Assembly: GCA_023410875.1 (NCBI GenBank)
Contig: JAEYPH010000103.1
Coordinates: 57,150 to 121,149 of the forward strand
Origin: Bacillota bacterium
GTDB taxonomy: Bacteria; Bacillota; Clostridia; Christensenellales; UMGS416
Direction of reading: 5' to 3'
DNA length: 64,000 nt
The first letter of the stretch is position 1. Every line of letters begins with the position of its first letter. A program made the translations under genes and the position numbers. Under the pieces are notes generated by a model. It saw only the letters and a list, made by a program, of their open reading frames with translations, did no database searches and had not been told where the DNA came from. Positions 31,973-40,762 of the stretch are shown here, piece after piece.

Positions 31973-33703
31973 ATGAGGCACCGCTTTAGTCATTCTGACC
32001 AGTCCTCACAATCGCCAAGCTCCGTTCGGCTTATCGCACTTTCATTAGCTGTCGTGCTTATGCTCGGGCTGCTGGCCGGTTGTGCCGGAACTACTACGCC
32101 CTCTCAGGCCCCCACGTCCGCCGCCGGTGAGGCTTCGGTCGCCCCCACGGCAACCGTGGCCGAGCCCGCTACGGCTGCACCTGAGAAAACGCCGGTGATC
32201 ACCTATTGGGAAGAGCTGTGGGTCGGCAAGCAGACCACTCTTCTCGCCTCCCTGGACGACTCCGTTCTTTACAAAGAGCTTCAGAAGCGTCTGAATGTGG
32301 AAATCGAATTCCAGCATCCCCCGACGGGCCAGGCATTGGAGAAGTTCAACGTCATGATCTCCAGCGGATCCCTGACGGATATCATCGAGTACGGCCTGGC
32401 GACTGCCTACCCCGGCGGCCCGGAAAAGGCGGTCCAGGACGGCGTCGTGATGGATTTGACTCCCCTGATCGCGGAAAAGGCGCCGAACCTGAGCAAGGTA
32501 ATGGCTCAGCATCCCGATTGGGCCAAGGGCGCCTATAACGACGCCGGCATGATCTGGAGCTTCCCGTTCTTCCGCGGCCACGACTTCCTGCGCACCTGGT
32601 ATGGCGCTGCCGCTCGTACCGACCTGCTGGCCAAGGCTGGCGTCGCCGCGCCCAAGTCCATCGGCGATTGGTATACGGCCGCCAAGGAAATCAAGTCCAA
32701 GGGCGTCTGTGAATACCCGATTCTGATCCAGAATCTGGGCAACTTCGGCTCCTTCAACGTGCTGCCGGGCGCCTGGGGCGTGGGCTGGGAATACTACATC
32801 AAGACCGACGGCAAGATCGGCTACGGCCCGCTGGAGCCCGGTTTTAAGGACTTCATCGCCGAAATGAACAAGTGGTACAAGGAAGGCCTGATGGATCCCG
32901 ACGTCGTCGTCGGCATTGAGACCAAGGACTTCCAATCCAAGATCACGACCGACAAATCCGCCCTCACACTGATGGCTGTCGGCGGCGGCATCGGCTTCTA
33001 CTACGGCTCCATCAAGAAGGAGCGCCCGGAATTCCTGCTGGAAGGCCTGCCCTATCCCACAGTGGACGGTACCAAGTCGCGCTTTGGCAACCAGGACCCG
33101 AACATGGCCGGCCAGGGCTACTGGATCAACGCCAAGACCAAAGAGCTGGACGCCTGCATGAAGGTGCTGGACTACGGCTATGGCGAGGAAGGCCACCTGC
33201 TGTTCAACTTCGGCATCGAAGGCCAGAGCTTTGATTACGTGGATGCCAAGACCATCGAAGCCCCCATCGACGTAGTGGCGCTGGGCGACAAGTATCCGCT
33301 GTGGAAGCCCGAGATCATCACCAAGAACCCCGACTACTCGATGTCCGACGCTCTTGGCCCGTGGGTGCGCTCCCACGGCGGCGGCCCCTTCGTGCAGGAC
33401 GCTCGCTACATGACGCAGTTCATGCAGTTCGACGACCAGAAGAAGGCCATCGCCATGTGGATGAATTCTTCCGACTTCTCTGCCAATATGAACTACGTCA
33501 ACGCGACGATCGAAGAAGCTGCCATCATTGCCGACAAGCAGGCGGCCATGATCACCTATCGCGACGAGATGCTCGTTCAGTTCATCACCGGCGACAAGCC
33601 GATGACGGATTGGGAGGACTTCGTGGCGGAGATGAAGAAGATGGGCGCCGAAGATCTGCTGGCCATCCGCCAGGCCGGATACGAGCGCATGCTCAAGAGA
33701 TAA
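31973..33703 (+). CDS. Extracellular sugar-binding lipoprotein of an LplA-type ABC importer
   Basis: 576 residues. A signal of type SLAVVLMLGLLAGCAG has its lipobox Cys near residue 37, followed by a Thr/Pro/Ala-rich linker and a large family-1 solute-binding fold (ITYWEELWVGK, SSGSLTDIIEYG, NAKTKELDACMKVLDYGYGEEGHLLFNFG). This big subclass works with LplB/LplC-type permeases and usually binds oligosaccharides. AGGAGG lies directly upstream of ATG 31973, so the longer frame is rejected. First gene of a three-gene operon. The ligand is unknown; no glycosidase is adjacent. Confidence 0.93.
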   Translation: MRHRFSHSDQSSQSPSSVRLIALSLAVVLMLGLLAGCAGTTTPSQAPTSAAGEASVAPTATVAEPATAAPEKTPVITYWEELWVGKQTTLLASLDDSVLYKELQKRLNVEIEFQHPPTGQALEKFNVMISSGSLTDIIEYGLATAYPGGPEKAVQDGVVMDLTPLIAEKAPNLSKVMAQHPDWAKGAYNDAGMIWSFPFFRGHDFLRTWYGAAARTDLLAKAGVAAPKSIGDWYTAAKEIKSKGVCEYPILIQNLGNFGSFNVLPGAWGVGWEYYIKTDGKIGYGPLEPGFKDFIAEMNKWYKEGLMDPDVVVGIETKDFQSKITTDKSALTLMAVGGGIGFYYGSIKKERPEFLLEGLPYPTVDGTKSRFGNQDPNMAGQGYWINAKTKELDACMKVLDYGYGEEGHLLFNFGIEGQSFDYVDAKTIEAPIDVVALGDKYPLWKPEIITKNPDYSMSDALGPWVRSHGGGPFVQDARYMTQFMQFDDQKKAIAMWMNSSDFSANMNYVNATIEEAAIIADKQAAMITYRDEMLVQFITGDKPMTDWEDFVAEMKKMGAEDLLAIRQAGYERMLKR

Positions 33704-33716
33704 GAACCAAACCAAT

Positions 33717-33748
33717 GACCGAAGGCGGGAAGCTTCCCGCCTTCGGTC
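33717..33748 (+). terminator. Intra-operon hairpin after the binding-protein gene
   Basis: A perfect stem GACCGAAGGCGGGAAG/CTTCCCGCCTTCGGTC between binding-protein and permease genes, with no strong T-run. Such elements stabilise the upstream mRNA or attenuate the permeases so the lipoprotein is made in excess. Confidence 0.6.
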
Positions 33749-33777
33749 CACTCATTTAAAGGAGGACGGGGCAGGGG

Positions 33778-34731
33778 ATGATTGTAACAACTACCACCAG
33801 AAAGCCCAGCAGAAAAACGTTTGCGCAGCGCGCCGTAGCCGATTTGGTGAAAAACAGATATGTTTACATCATGCTGCTGCCAATCGTACTATACTACTTG
33901 CTCTTCCATTACGGGCCGCTGGCCGGCGTTATGATCGCCTTCAAGCAGTTTTCGCCCGGTCTGGGTATTCTGCGCAGCCCCTGGGTGGGCTTCAAGCATT
34001 TTATAGACTTTCTTACCGGACCGTATTTCGAGCGGACGTTCTTCAACACGCTGTCCATCAACGTCATGGGCCTGGTTATCGGCTTCCCGATCCCGATAAT
34101 TTTGGCCATATTGCTGGACGAAGTGCGCCACACCGTATTCCGCCGCACGGTGCAGACCGTCACCTATCTGCCGCACTTTATCTCCCTGGTCGTGATCTGC
34201 GGCATGATCAAGGATTTCACCGGGCGCGAAGGATTGATCAACGACATTATCGGCTTCTTCAACGCCGGCTATGTCGGGGCCAACCTGCTGTCCTCGAAAC
34301 CGCTGTTCCAACCAATCTATGTGCTGTCCGGCATTTGGCAGGAGGTCGGCTGGGGGACCATCATCTACCTGGCGGCGCTCTCGGCGGTGGACCCGGCACT
34401 GAACGACGCTGTTTGCATCGACGGCGGCAACCGCTTCCACCGCGTGTGGCACATATCGCTGCCCAGCATCATGCCGACCATCATCATCCTGCTGATTCTG
34501 CGCATCGGCGCAATGACAGCCCTTGGATACGAAAAAATCATCCTTTTGTACAACCCCTCGATATACGAAACCTCGGACGTTATCTCGTCCTATGTATACA
34601 GGCGAGGCATTGTAGAGATGAACTATTCGTTCTCCTCGGCCGTCGGCCTTTTCAGCTCGGTCATCAATCTGATCCTTGTGGTATCAGCCAACTGGCTAAG
34701 CCGAACGATGACCAAAGAGAGCCTGTGGTAG
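33778..34731 (+). CDS. ABC sugar permease, LplB type
   Basis: 317 residues, six membrane spans. It begins after a basic cytoplasmic tail with YVYIMLLPIVLYYLLFHYGPLAGVMIAF, the signature of LplB/YtcP-partner permeases. The ATPase-docking EAA loop is in AALSAVDPALNDAVCIDGGNRFHRVWHISLPSIMP. AAAGGAGG precedes the ATG. Works as a heterodimer with the next gene. No ATPase gene is nearby, so a shared MsmX-type ATPase elsewhere is expected. Confidence 0.92.
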   Translation: MIVTTTTRKPSRKTFAQRAVADLVKNRYVYIMLLPIVLYYLLFHYGPLAGVMIAFKQFSPGLGILRSPWVGFKHFIDFLTGPYFERTFFNTLSINVMGLVIGFPIPIILAILLDEVRHTVFRRTVQTVTYLPHFISLVVICGMIKDFTGREGLINDIIGFFNAGYVGANLLSSKPLFQPIYVLSGIWQEVGWGTIIYLAALSAVDPALNDAVCIDGGNRFHRVWHISLPSIMPTIIILLILRIGAMTALGYEKIILLYNPSIYETSDVISSYVYRRGIVEMNYSFSSAVGLFSSVINLILVVSANWLSRTMTKESLW

Positions 34732-34743
34732 GGGGGAAAGAGA

Positions 34744-35625
34744 ATGAAGATTAAGACATCCATCGGTTCAAAGGCCTTCGACGTAGCCAACTACGCGTTT
34801 CTCATTTTTCTTTCCATCGCTACGTTTTATCCGTTCTACTACGTGCTTGCCTCGTCTCTGTCCCAACCTCTTTCGCTGATGCAGCATGAGGGGCTTCTGC
34901 TTGCACCCCAGGGCTTTTCGCTGGAGAGCTACAAGTTCGTGCTGCGATACCCGATGATTTTGCGCGGTTACCTGAACACGCTCATCATCGTGGTTGCGGG
35001 CGTGGGCTTCAACCTGGCCGCCACATGCCTGGCCGCCTACGGGCTTTCGCGCAAGAACCTGATGTTCAAGCGCCCGATCATCCTGATGATCATCGTCACG
35101 ATGTACATCAGCGGCGGCTTGATTCCGTCCTTCCTCCTCGTGAATCAGTTTTTGCATCTGGGCAACACATACTGGGCGCTGTGGCTGCCCGGCCTGGTCT
35201 CGACTTACAGCATGATCATCCTGCGCACCGCCATGGAAAACATCCCCGATTCCCTGGAGGAATCGGCTCACCTGGATGGCGCCAACGATTTTACGATCCT
35301 ATGGCGCATCATACTGCCGCTGAGCAAGGCGACGATCGCGGTGATTGTGCTGCAGTATGGCGTCGCCCATTGGAATTCATGGTTCCCCGCCATGATTTAT
35401 CTGAACGACCGCAAGATGTTCCCGCTGCAGCTGATCATGCGCGAGATTCTGCTGGCTGACTCCACGGACATCATGACGCTGGACATGTCCGGCGACAAAG
35501 CGCCCATCATGGGCAGCATACGCTACACGACGATCATCGTGGGCACGGTGCCCATCCTGCTGGTGTACCCCTTCCTGCAAAAGCACTTCACCAAAGGCGT
35601 AATGCTTGGCTCTTTGAAGGGATAA
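34744..35625 (+). CDS. ABC sugar permease, LplC/YtcP type
   Basis: 293 residues, six spans. It begins FDVANYAFLIFLSIATFYPFYYVLASSLS and has the EAA loop ESAHLDGANDFTILWRIILPLSKATIAV, ending in the typical KHFTKGVMLGSLKG. Starts 12 nt after the first permease with GGGGAAAG upstream. Followed by a terminator, closing the operon. Confidence 0.92.
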   Translation: MKIKTSIGSKAFDVANYAFLIFLSIATFYPFYYVLASSLSQPLSLMQHEGLLLAPQGFSLESYKFVLRYPMILRGYLNTLIIVVAGVGFNLAATCLAAYGLSRKNLMFKRPIILMIIVTMYISGGLIPSFLLVNQFLHLGNTYWALWLPGLVSTYSMIILRTAMENIPDSLEESAHLDGANDFTILWRIILPLSKATIAVIVLQYGVAHWNSWFPAMIYLNDRKMFPLQLIMREILLADSTDIMTLDMSGDKAPIMGSIRYTTIIVGTVPILLVYPFLQKHFTKGVMLGSLKG

Positions 35626-35650
35626 CGCGAAGGAACCGCACAAGCGAGCT

Positions 35651-35690
35651 CGAAGCGCCCATCGGATAGCCGATGGGCGCTTCGTTGTTC
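35651..35690 (+). terminator. Terminator of the ABC importer operon
   Basis: A perfect 15-bp stem CGAAGCGCCCATCGG/CCGATGGGCGCTTCG with a 4-nt loop, then TTGTTCT. Confidence 0.85.
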
Positions 35691-35724
35691 TATGCGGGTT
35701 AGCCGTTTGCTCCGCAAACCCAAC

Positions 35725-37098
35725 CTAATGCGCATTCGGTGGGATATCACTACCGCCTGTGATCGGCGCATCAAACCAGAACGTGGTTCTGCCTTCACGG
35801 CTCACCACGCCATAGGCGCTGCCATGCTGCTCCAGGATGCTCTTGACGATGGCAAGGCCCAGCCCCGTGCCCAGCCGTCTGCCCTGGCTGACCCTCTGTG
35901 CCCGGTAAAAACGATCCCAAATATGCGGGAGCTCTTCCGGCTCGATGGTATCCCCAAAGTTGGTAACGGCGATGCGCACGGAGTCCCCCTGCTCCGCAGT
36001 GGAAATTACGATTTCCGAGCCGGAGGTTCCATGATTGATGGCATTGCTCAGCAGGTTGTCCATCACGCGCGCAAATTTCCCGCTGTCAAAACAGACGCGG
36101 CGATCCGGGCAGTCCACCCGAATTGACAAGCTCCTCTCCGCCGCCTGGATCTCCATCTTGCGAGCCATCTGCTCCAGCATGGGGCGCAAATCCAAGTCCT
36201 CCGGCGAGAAGGAATCGACACCAGCCTGCAGCCTTGAGTAATCGAGGATATCCTCTACGATGCGGCTCAACCTGGCTGCCTCACCGGCTACAATGGAAAG
36301 CTGCTCCTGCCGCTTTTCCGGCTGAGGCCAGGTCACATCTCGTACCGTCTCCGCATACCCCTGAATCACCGCCAGCGGTGAGCGCAGCTCGTGCGATACG
36401 TTGGCGATCAACTCCCGGCGCAACGCCTCGGTCTTCTTCAATTGGGCAGAAAGCTCGTTCAAGGCCAGGGCCAGCTGCCCGATCTCATCACGGGAGCGCA
36501 CTTCCACGTTGGTCCCCAGGCGGCCGGCTGCCAGTGCCCGGGCAGCACCGGTGATCTGGCGCAAAGGCCGGGTAAACACTCTGGACAACATCAGCGCCAG
36601 CAACAGGGAAGCCGCCAGCAAGACCGCAGTGACGATCCAAAGCTGGCGCAGCAGGATGCGGGATGCCTCCTGCACATCGGACAGCGAGAACACCGCATAG
36701 AGGGCGCCGCCGCCGGGCAGCGGCCGCCCCAGCAGCGCGTACTGCACGCCACCGGCCATCCTGTTGTCCAGCAGCTGCGGCTCACCGTTGGGCCGCATCG
36801 CATCCCCGCTCTGGCAAAGCCGCAGCACCATGCCCTTCATCGGCATTCCTGGTGAGATATATCGGACCGCATCCCCTTCATCCAGCCGCAGCAAACGGAC
36901 GTTCAGCCTCTCTTCCAATGCGGTATCATCGATGTTGGCCTGTGCGGACGCAGCCAGAATGGCTTCGTCCACAGCGGCCACTCGATCCTTAAGGTAATTG
37001 TCCTTCATGATCCCCGCTTGGATGAGCCAGAGCACAGCGATGGTTACCCCCGCCATACACAGGAACCCCAGGAACAGCTTTGTGCGCATGCGTCTCAT
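35725..37098 (-). CDS. Membrane sensor histidine kinase
   Basis: 457 residues. Membrane span about residues 8-27, an extracytoplasmic sensor of roughly 125 residues, second span about 152-172, HAMP linker (TRPLRQITGAARALAAGRLGTNVEV), HisKA with phospho-accepting His236 in NVSHELRSPLAVI, and HATPase with N box FARVMDNLLSNAINHG and G boxes TGLGLAIVKSILEQHG. The ATG overlaps the response-regulator stop by 4 nt. The signal is unknown. A divergent secreted DUF2680-like gene next door is the likely target. Confidence 0.93.
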   Translation of the reverse strand: MRRMRTKLFLGFLCMAGVTIAVLWLIQAGIMKDNYLKDRVAAVDEAILAASAQANIDDTALEERLNVRLLRLDEGDAVRYISPGMPMKGMVLRLCQSGDAMRPNGEPQLLDNRMAGGVQYALLGRPLPGGGALYAVFSLSDVQEASRILLRQLWIVTAVLLAASLLLALMLSRVFTRPLRQITGAARALAAGRLGTNVEVRSRDEIGQLALALNELSAQLKKTEALRRELIANVSHELRSPLAVIQGYAETVRDVTWPQPEKRQEQLSIVAGEAARLSRIVEDILDYSRLQAGVDSFSPEDLDLRPMLEQMARKMEIQAAERSLSIRVDCPDRRVCFDSGKFARVMDNLLSNAINHGTSGSEIVISTAEQGDSVRIAVTNFGDTIEPEELPHIWDRFYRAQRVSQGRRLGTGLGLAIVKSILEQHGSAYGVVSREGRTTFWFDAPITGGSDIPPNAH

Positions 37099-37775
37099 TT
37101 GGCGCCTCCCGGCTCGAAACGGTATCCCGTGCCCCAGACAGTCGTGATTGCACCGCGATAGGCTCCAAGCTTGTCCCTTAAGGAACGCACATGGGTGTCA
37201 ACCGTACGGCCATCGCCGAAATAGTCATATCCCCACACATGGTTCAGCAGCTGGTCCCTGGTGAATGCCTTGTCCGGCCGGGTTGCGAAGAATGCCAGAA
37301 GGTCGTATTCCTTGGGCGTGAGCATAACCGTCTCGCCGTCGACAAGCACCTTGTGGGCGTCCAGATCCACGACAAGCCCGCCGAACACAAACCGCTGGGC
37401 CACGGGGGCTGTGGCGGCAACGCGTTTCAAGAGCGCCTTTATGCGAGCGACCAACTCCCGGGGGCTGAAGGGCTTGGCGACATAATCGTCCACCCCCATC
37501 TCAAACCCCAACAGACGATCATATTCCTCACTACGGGCTGTCAGCATGATCACGGGGATCTGGCTGCTTTTCCTGAGCTGCTTCAGGGTTGCCCATCCGT
37601 CCTTCACCGGCATCATCACATCCAGCACGAGGAGAGCGAACGCTTCGCTTTCCATGAGCTTGAGCGCTTCGTCGCCGTTGCCGGCCTCGGCAAAGCTCCA
37701 GTCCTCGGCTTGGGCGTATTCGCGTATGATCGCCCGGATGTGGGCATCGTCGTCAACCAACAGGATTTTCGTCAT
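37095..37775 (-). CDS. OmpR-family response regulator
   Basis: 226 residues. The receiver has acidic pocket DDD near residues 8-10, phosphorylation site D52 in LLVLDVMMPVKDGW, and Lys in YVAKPFSPRELVARIK. The C-terminal winged helix has LTPKEYDLLAFFATRPDKAFTRDQLLNHVWGYDYFGDGRTVDTHVRSLRDKLG. ATG 37775 follows GGGGTGAG; the longer frame reaches into the divergent promoter region and is rejected. Partner of the kinase that follows. Confidence 0.94.
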   Translation of the reverse strand: MTKILLVDDDAHIRAIIREYAQAEDWSFAEAGNGDEALKLMESEAFALLVLDVMMPVKDGWATLKQLRKSSQIPVIMLTARSEEYDRLLGFEMGVDDYVAKPFSPRELVARIKALLKRVAATAPVAQRFVFGGLVVDLDAHKVLVDGETVMLTPKEYDLLAFFATRPDKAFTRDQLLNHVWGYDYFGDGRTVDTHVRSLRDKLGAYRGAITTVWGTGYRFEPGGAK

Positions 37776-37872
37776 CTTCTCACCCCAATGCAATTGTAAC
37801 ATTCTTTTTCGTTTCCACAGGCTTTTCTCACAAAGGTTTGATATTCTCTCACAATTTGAACACATCCGGAAG

Positions 37873-39093
37873 CTAAGATGGAATCACAAAGAGCGCGCTC
37901 AAGCAAGAAAGGACGGAAAAGACATGAAGAAGACAATCGTAGCCGCCGTGATAGCGGCGGTGGTGCTGATCGGATCGGCCACGGTGGCTTTGGCAGCCGA
38001 CAGTTGGAAAACGCCGGCGGAAATCCTCGCGGCAATCACCGGCAAGACGGTGGAACAGGTGGCGGATGCCCGGCAGGAAGGCGCAACCTATGGCGCGCAG
38101 GCTGCCGCGGCAGGCAAGCTGGACCAATTTCAGGACGAGCGGCTGGCCCAATACAAGCTGCAGTTGAACCAAGCGGTGAAGGACGGCAGGCTGACACAGG
38201 CCAAGGCCGACGAGCTCTATCAATCGATGAAGGCCCGCGTGGACGCTTGCACAGGCAACGGCACAGGCGAAGGCCGCGGCTCGGGCTGTGGTATGGGCGC
38301 GGGCCGGGGCAACGGATTGGGCCGCGGCATGGGCAATGGTGCAGGCAACGGGATGGGCTGCATCGGCCGTTGAACGTCGGACTGGCCTTTCCAACATCAC
38401 CGTATAAGAGATGGACTCATCGGCGAGTCCATCTCTTTTCAGGCAACAAGGGCATTTCTTGGGCACTTCTTTTACGCATTTTTGACACTTCAAGCAATCC
38501 GCGTGTTTGACAGCGCCTTCCTTTTGAGATTCGTGGATTTGAATCCCGACGGGACACGCCTTGGAGCACAGCTTGCAACCGACGCAGGCGCTCGTTACGA
38601 CAATATGACCGTTTGGTTTTTTCACATGGGCAACCTGTGCCGCGCAACACGCCATATACCCCATCGGACAGATGGTACACCAGGCCCTGTGCTGATAGTA
38701 GCCGCCAAAGATCACATCCACTGCCGTCGTGATCAGGATCATACGTACAAAGACGGCGCCCACTGCCCGAATATCCCCCCATGCCCATGTGATTTGAAGG
38801 ACGAATCCAGTCATAATCAGGATCAGAAACGCAACCTTGAACGCATCTGTTCGCATGAAGCCGGGAAGGGGTTTCTTCCTGCTCACTTTGGACAGCAGCC
38901 GGTCGTTCAGGCTTCCTCTCGGGCAGAAGTTTCCGCACCAATACCGCCCTTTGAAAAAGCCAACGACCACCGGGGCTACCATACATAGGGTGGCGAGGAT
39001 TCCAACGATCGGATAAACGAGTCCTACCAATAAAAAGATGACCAGTATCATCCAGGACCAATGATGGATGAACTGAGTCAGGCTCTTTTTCAT
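37873..39093 (-). CDS. NapH-like membrane iron-sulfur protein with abnormal C-terminal extension
   Basis: Residues 1-240 form a recognisable polyferredoxin-type membrane protein: spans in WMILVIFLLVGLVYPIVGILA and AFKVAFLILIMTGFVLQI, cluster motifs CGNFCPRG and WCTICPMG, then two ferredoxin-type sites CVGCKLCSKACPVG and CLKCQKC...CPCC. It would pass electrons through the membrane. The frame then reads straight through the terminator hairpin at 38406-38439 and for 150 residues antisense to the DUF2680-like gene, as low-complexity Ala/His/Arg sequence. The expected stop is missing, so the real protein probably ends near 38400; a frameshift or lost stop is likely. ATG 39093 follows GGGAGGG. Confidence 0.7.
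   Translation of the reverse strand: MKKSLTQFIHHWSWMILVIFLLVGLVYPIVGILATLCMVAPVVVGFFKGRYWCGNFCPRGSLNDRLLSKVSRKKPLPGFMRTDAFKVAFLILIMTGFVLQITWAWGDIRAVGAVFVRMILITTAVDVIFGGYYQHRAWCTICPMGYMACCAAQVAHVKKPNGHIVVTSACVGCKLCSKACPVGIQIHESQKEGAVKHADCLKCQKCVKEVPKKCPCCLKRDGLADESISYTVMLERPVRRSTADAAHPVACTIAHAAAQSVAPARAHTTARAAAFACAVACASVHAGLHRLIELVGLGLCQPAVLHRLVQLQLVLGQPLVLKLVQLACRGSLRAIGCAFLPGIRHLFHRLAGDCREDFRRRFPTVGCQSHRGRSDQHHRRYHGGYDCLLHVFSVLSCLSALFVIPS
37924..38373 (+). CDS. Secreted DUF2680-like protein with glycine-rich tail
   Basis: 149 residues. The Sec signal KKTIVAAVIAAVVLIGSATVALA is followed by a helical domain typical of DUF2680/YckD-like proteins (EILAAITGKTVEQVADARQEG...YKLQLNQAVKDGRLTQAKADELYQSMKARVDACTGNG). 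The last 40 residues are Gly/Asn/Met/Cys-rich (GCGMGAGRGNGLGRGMGNGAGNG, broken into short repeats), which could bind metal. AGAAAGGA precedes ATG 37924. Divergent from the two-component system, hence a candidate target; envelope or metal stress is an inference. Confidence 0.82.
   Translation: MKKTIVAAVIAAVVLIGSATVALAADSWKTPAEILAAITGKTVEQVADARQEGATYGAQAAAAGKLDQFQDERLAQYKLQLNQAVKDGRLTQAKADELYQSMKARVDACTGNGTGEGRGSGCGMGAGRGNGLGRGMGNGAGNGMGCIGR
38406..38439 (+). terminator. Terminator of the DUF2680-like gene
   Basis: Stem GAGATGGACTC/GAGTCCATCTC with a 6-nt loop and TTTT on the plus strand. On the minus strand the open frame of the iron-sulfur gene runs through it. Confidence 0.85.
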
Positions 39094-39231
39094 GAATGCC
39101 CTCCCGCAAAACAATATGTTTGCGAGTATACCAAAAGCAAACAGCTTTTCTATGTGACAATATCACTCACGCAACGCCTGCCCATCAGAGCCGGTTTGCC
39201 CGAGCTGAAAACAGATGCTTTGTTACTCCGG

Positions 39232-40629
39232 TTACGCCTGGATATCCCCCCGCGCCGTCAGGTCCGCGAGCATCCGGTCATAGAACGCCTTGTCGATCTT
39301 ATACTTGCAGCGGTACACGATGTAGCCGGCCACGATGCACACGAGGGGCAGCGCGAACATCGACACCTTGAGGATCATCAAACCCTCGGGCGTCACGTCG
39401 TCGGCGGTCCTGGCGTCGTTGATGCCGGAAACGATCAGCGTGGCTGTGACGATGCCCGTGGAGATCGCCCCGCCGATTTTGTTGATCAGCGGCTGCAGAG
39501 AAAACGTGACACTCTGGTTGCGCTTGCCGGACTTCCACTGGCCGTATTCAATCGTGTCGGCCAGGAACATCAGCATCAGCAGCTGTATGAACGCCTCGCC
39601 CACGAACAGCAGCACGCCGGAAACCCCGATGAACGCCATATCCATCGGCGAGAAGAAGAACAGCGCATACCCGGCCAGCACCAGCACCGTGGCCCCGAAA
39701 TACAGCTGCTTCCTGGTAAAGCGCTTGCTGAACAGCGGGAACACCGCCAGCGCGCTGAGCTGCGACACGCCCAACACCGCCGCGAACACCGAGTACATGC
39801 CCTCGTCGCCGTAGGCATATTTGAAATAGTACACGCCGAAGCTGGTCGTCGTGACATAACCAATCATAAACAGCGCCATGGAGATCGTCGTGAACAGCAG
39901 TTGGTCGTTCTGGAAGATGGCGCGGGCCATGTCCTTGAGCGATGTGCTGTCCTCCTGCTTGAACTGGCTGCGCATCTCTCTAGCGCCAAACAGCGTAAAG
40001 AGCAAAAAACCCAGCATCAGCACGGCTATAACCACCGCAAGGATATTCCACGCGGGCTGCAGGTAGTTTAGCCAATCTCCGGCCTTGGGGTCGCCGCCCA
40101 GAGCCTGGCCCAGCAGGTTGGTAACCGGTATGATGGCCACGACCACGGTGAACATGCCCACGTTGGCGCAGATCTTGGCCACCGAGCCGATCTTCTCGCG
40201 CTCCTTCTGCCCCAGGCTCAGCGCCGGCAGCATGGACCAGTAGGCGATGTCGTTGAGGCCATAGGTGATGTCCCAAGCCAGATAGAACAGACCGAAGGTG
40301 ACCACATAGGCCACCGGGGACAACCCCAGGTCGGTGAACAGCAGCACCATAAAAACCGCGCCGGCCAGACCACCCCACAGGATGTGGGGCTTGTACTTGC
40401 CCCAGCGGGAGTTCGTGTTGTCCACGAGCACACCCATGATGGGGTCGTTAAGCGCGTCGAAAACGCGCATGACCGTCAGGATGCCGCCAGTCCAGGCCAA
40501 AAGCTCGTTGGAGAGATTCAGCACTTCGGTCAGGTAGACCATCAGGAACATGCTGATCATCGTGTAGTACATATCGCGGCCCACGGTGCCCAGGCCAAAG
40601 AAAAGGCGGTTGCGGACGTTTGCTTTCAT
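39232..40629 (-). CDS. GPH-family (MelB-like) sugar:cation symporter
   Basis: 465 residues with about 12 membrane spans. The N-terminus NRLFFGLGTVGRDMYYTMISMFLMVYLTEVLNLS and the following DALNDPIMGVLVDNTNSRWGKYKPHILWG are the glycoside-pentoside-hexuronide family signature, with the cation/sugar-site Asp in FDALNDP. LADTIEYGQWKSGKRNQSVTFSLQPLINKIGGA is the usual C-terminal cytoplasmic signature. ATG 40629 follows AAGGATGG; upstream Met codons are not supported. The substrate is unknown. Melibiose would fit the alpha-galactosidase at 5.3 kb but there is no linkage. Confidence 0.93.
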   Translation of the reverse strand: MKANVRNRLFFGLGTVGRDMYYTMISMFLMVYLTEVLNLSNELLAWTGGILTVMRVFDALNDPIMGVLVDNTNSRWGKYKPHILWGGLAGAVFMVLLFTDLGLSPVAYVVTFGLFYLAWDITYGLNDIAYWSMLPALSLGQKEREKIGSVAKICANVGMFTVVVAIIPVTNLLGQALGGDPKAGDWLNYLQPAWNILAVVIAVLMLGFLLFTLFGAREMRSQFKQEDSTSLKDMARAIFQNDQLLFTTISMALFMIGYVTTTSFGVYYFKYAYGDEGMYSVFAAVLGVSQLSALAVFPLFSKRFTRKQLYFGATVLVLAGYALFFFSPMDMAFIGVSGVLLFVGEAFIQLLMLMFLADTIEYGQWKSGKRNQSVTFSLQPLINKIGGAISTGIVTATLIVSGINDARTADDVTPEGLMILKVSMFALPLVCIVAGYIVYRCKYKIDKAFYDRMLADLTARGDIQA

Positions 40630-40762
40630 AGCGGCCATCCTTGCAATCGGAATTGGAATGGAAGGAGTTGGTACATATCGATTATAGCATGGGCGAAGGC
40701 TCCGCAACACATCCTATCAACAAAAGAACCCGAACCGCGGGGTTCAGGTTCTATGGCCTTCC

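Noticed and set aside
32045..33751. 568-codon minus-strand frame opposite the sugar-binding lipoprotein
   Set aside because: Antisense shadow; the plus strand has signal, lipobox, ribosome site and family motifs.
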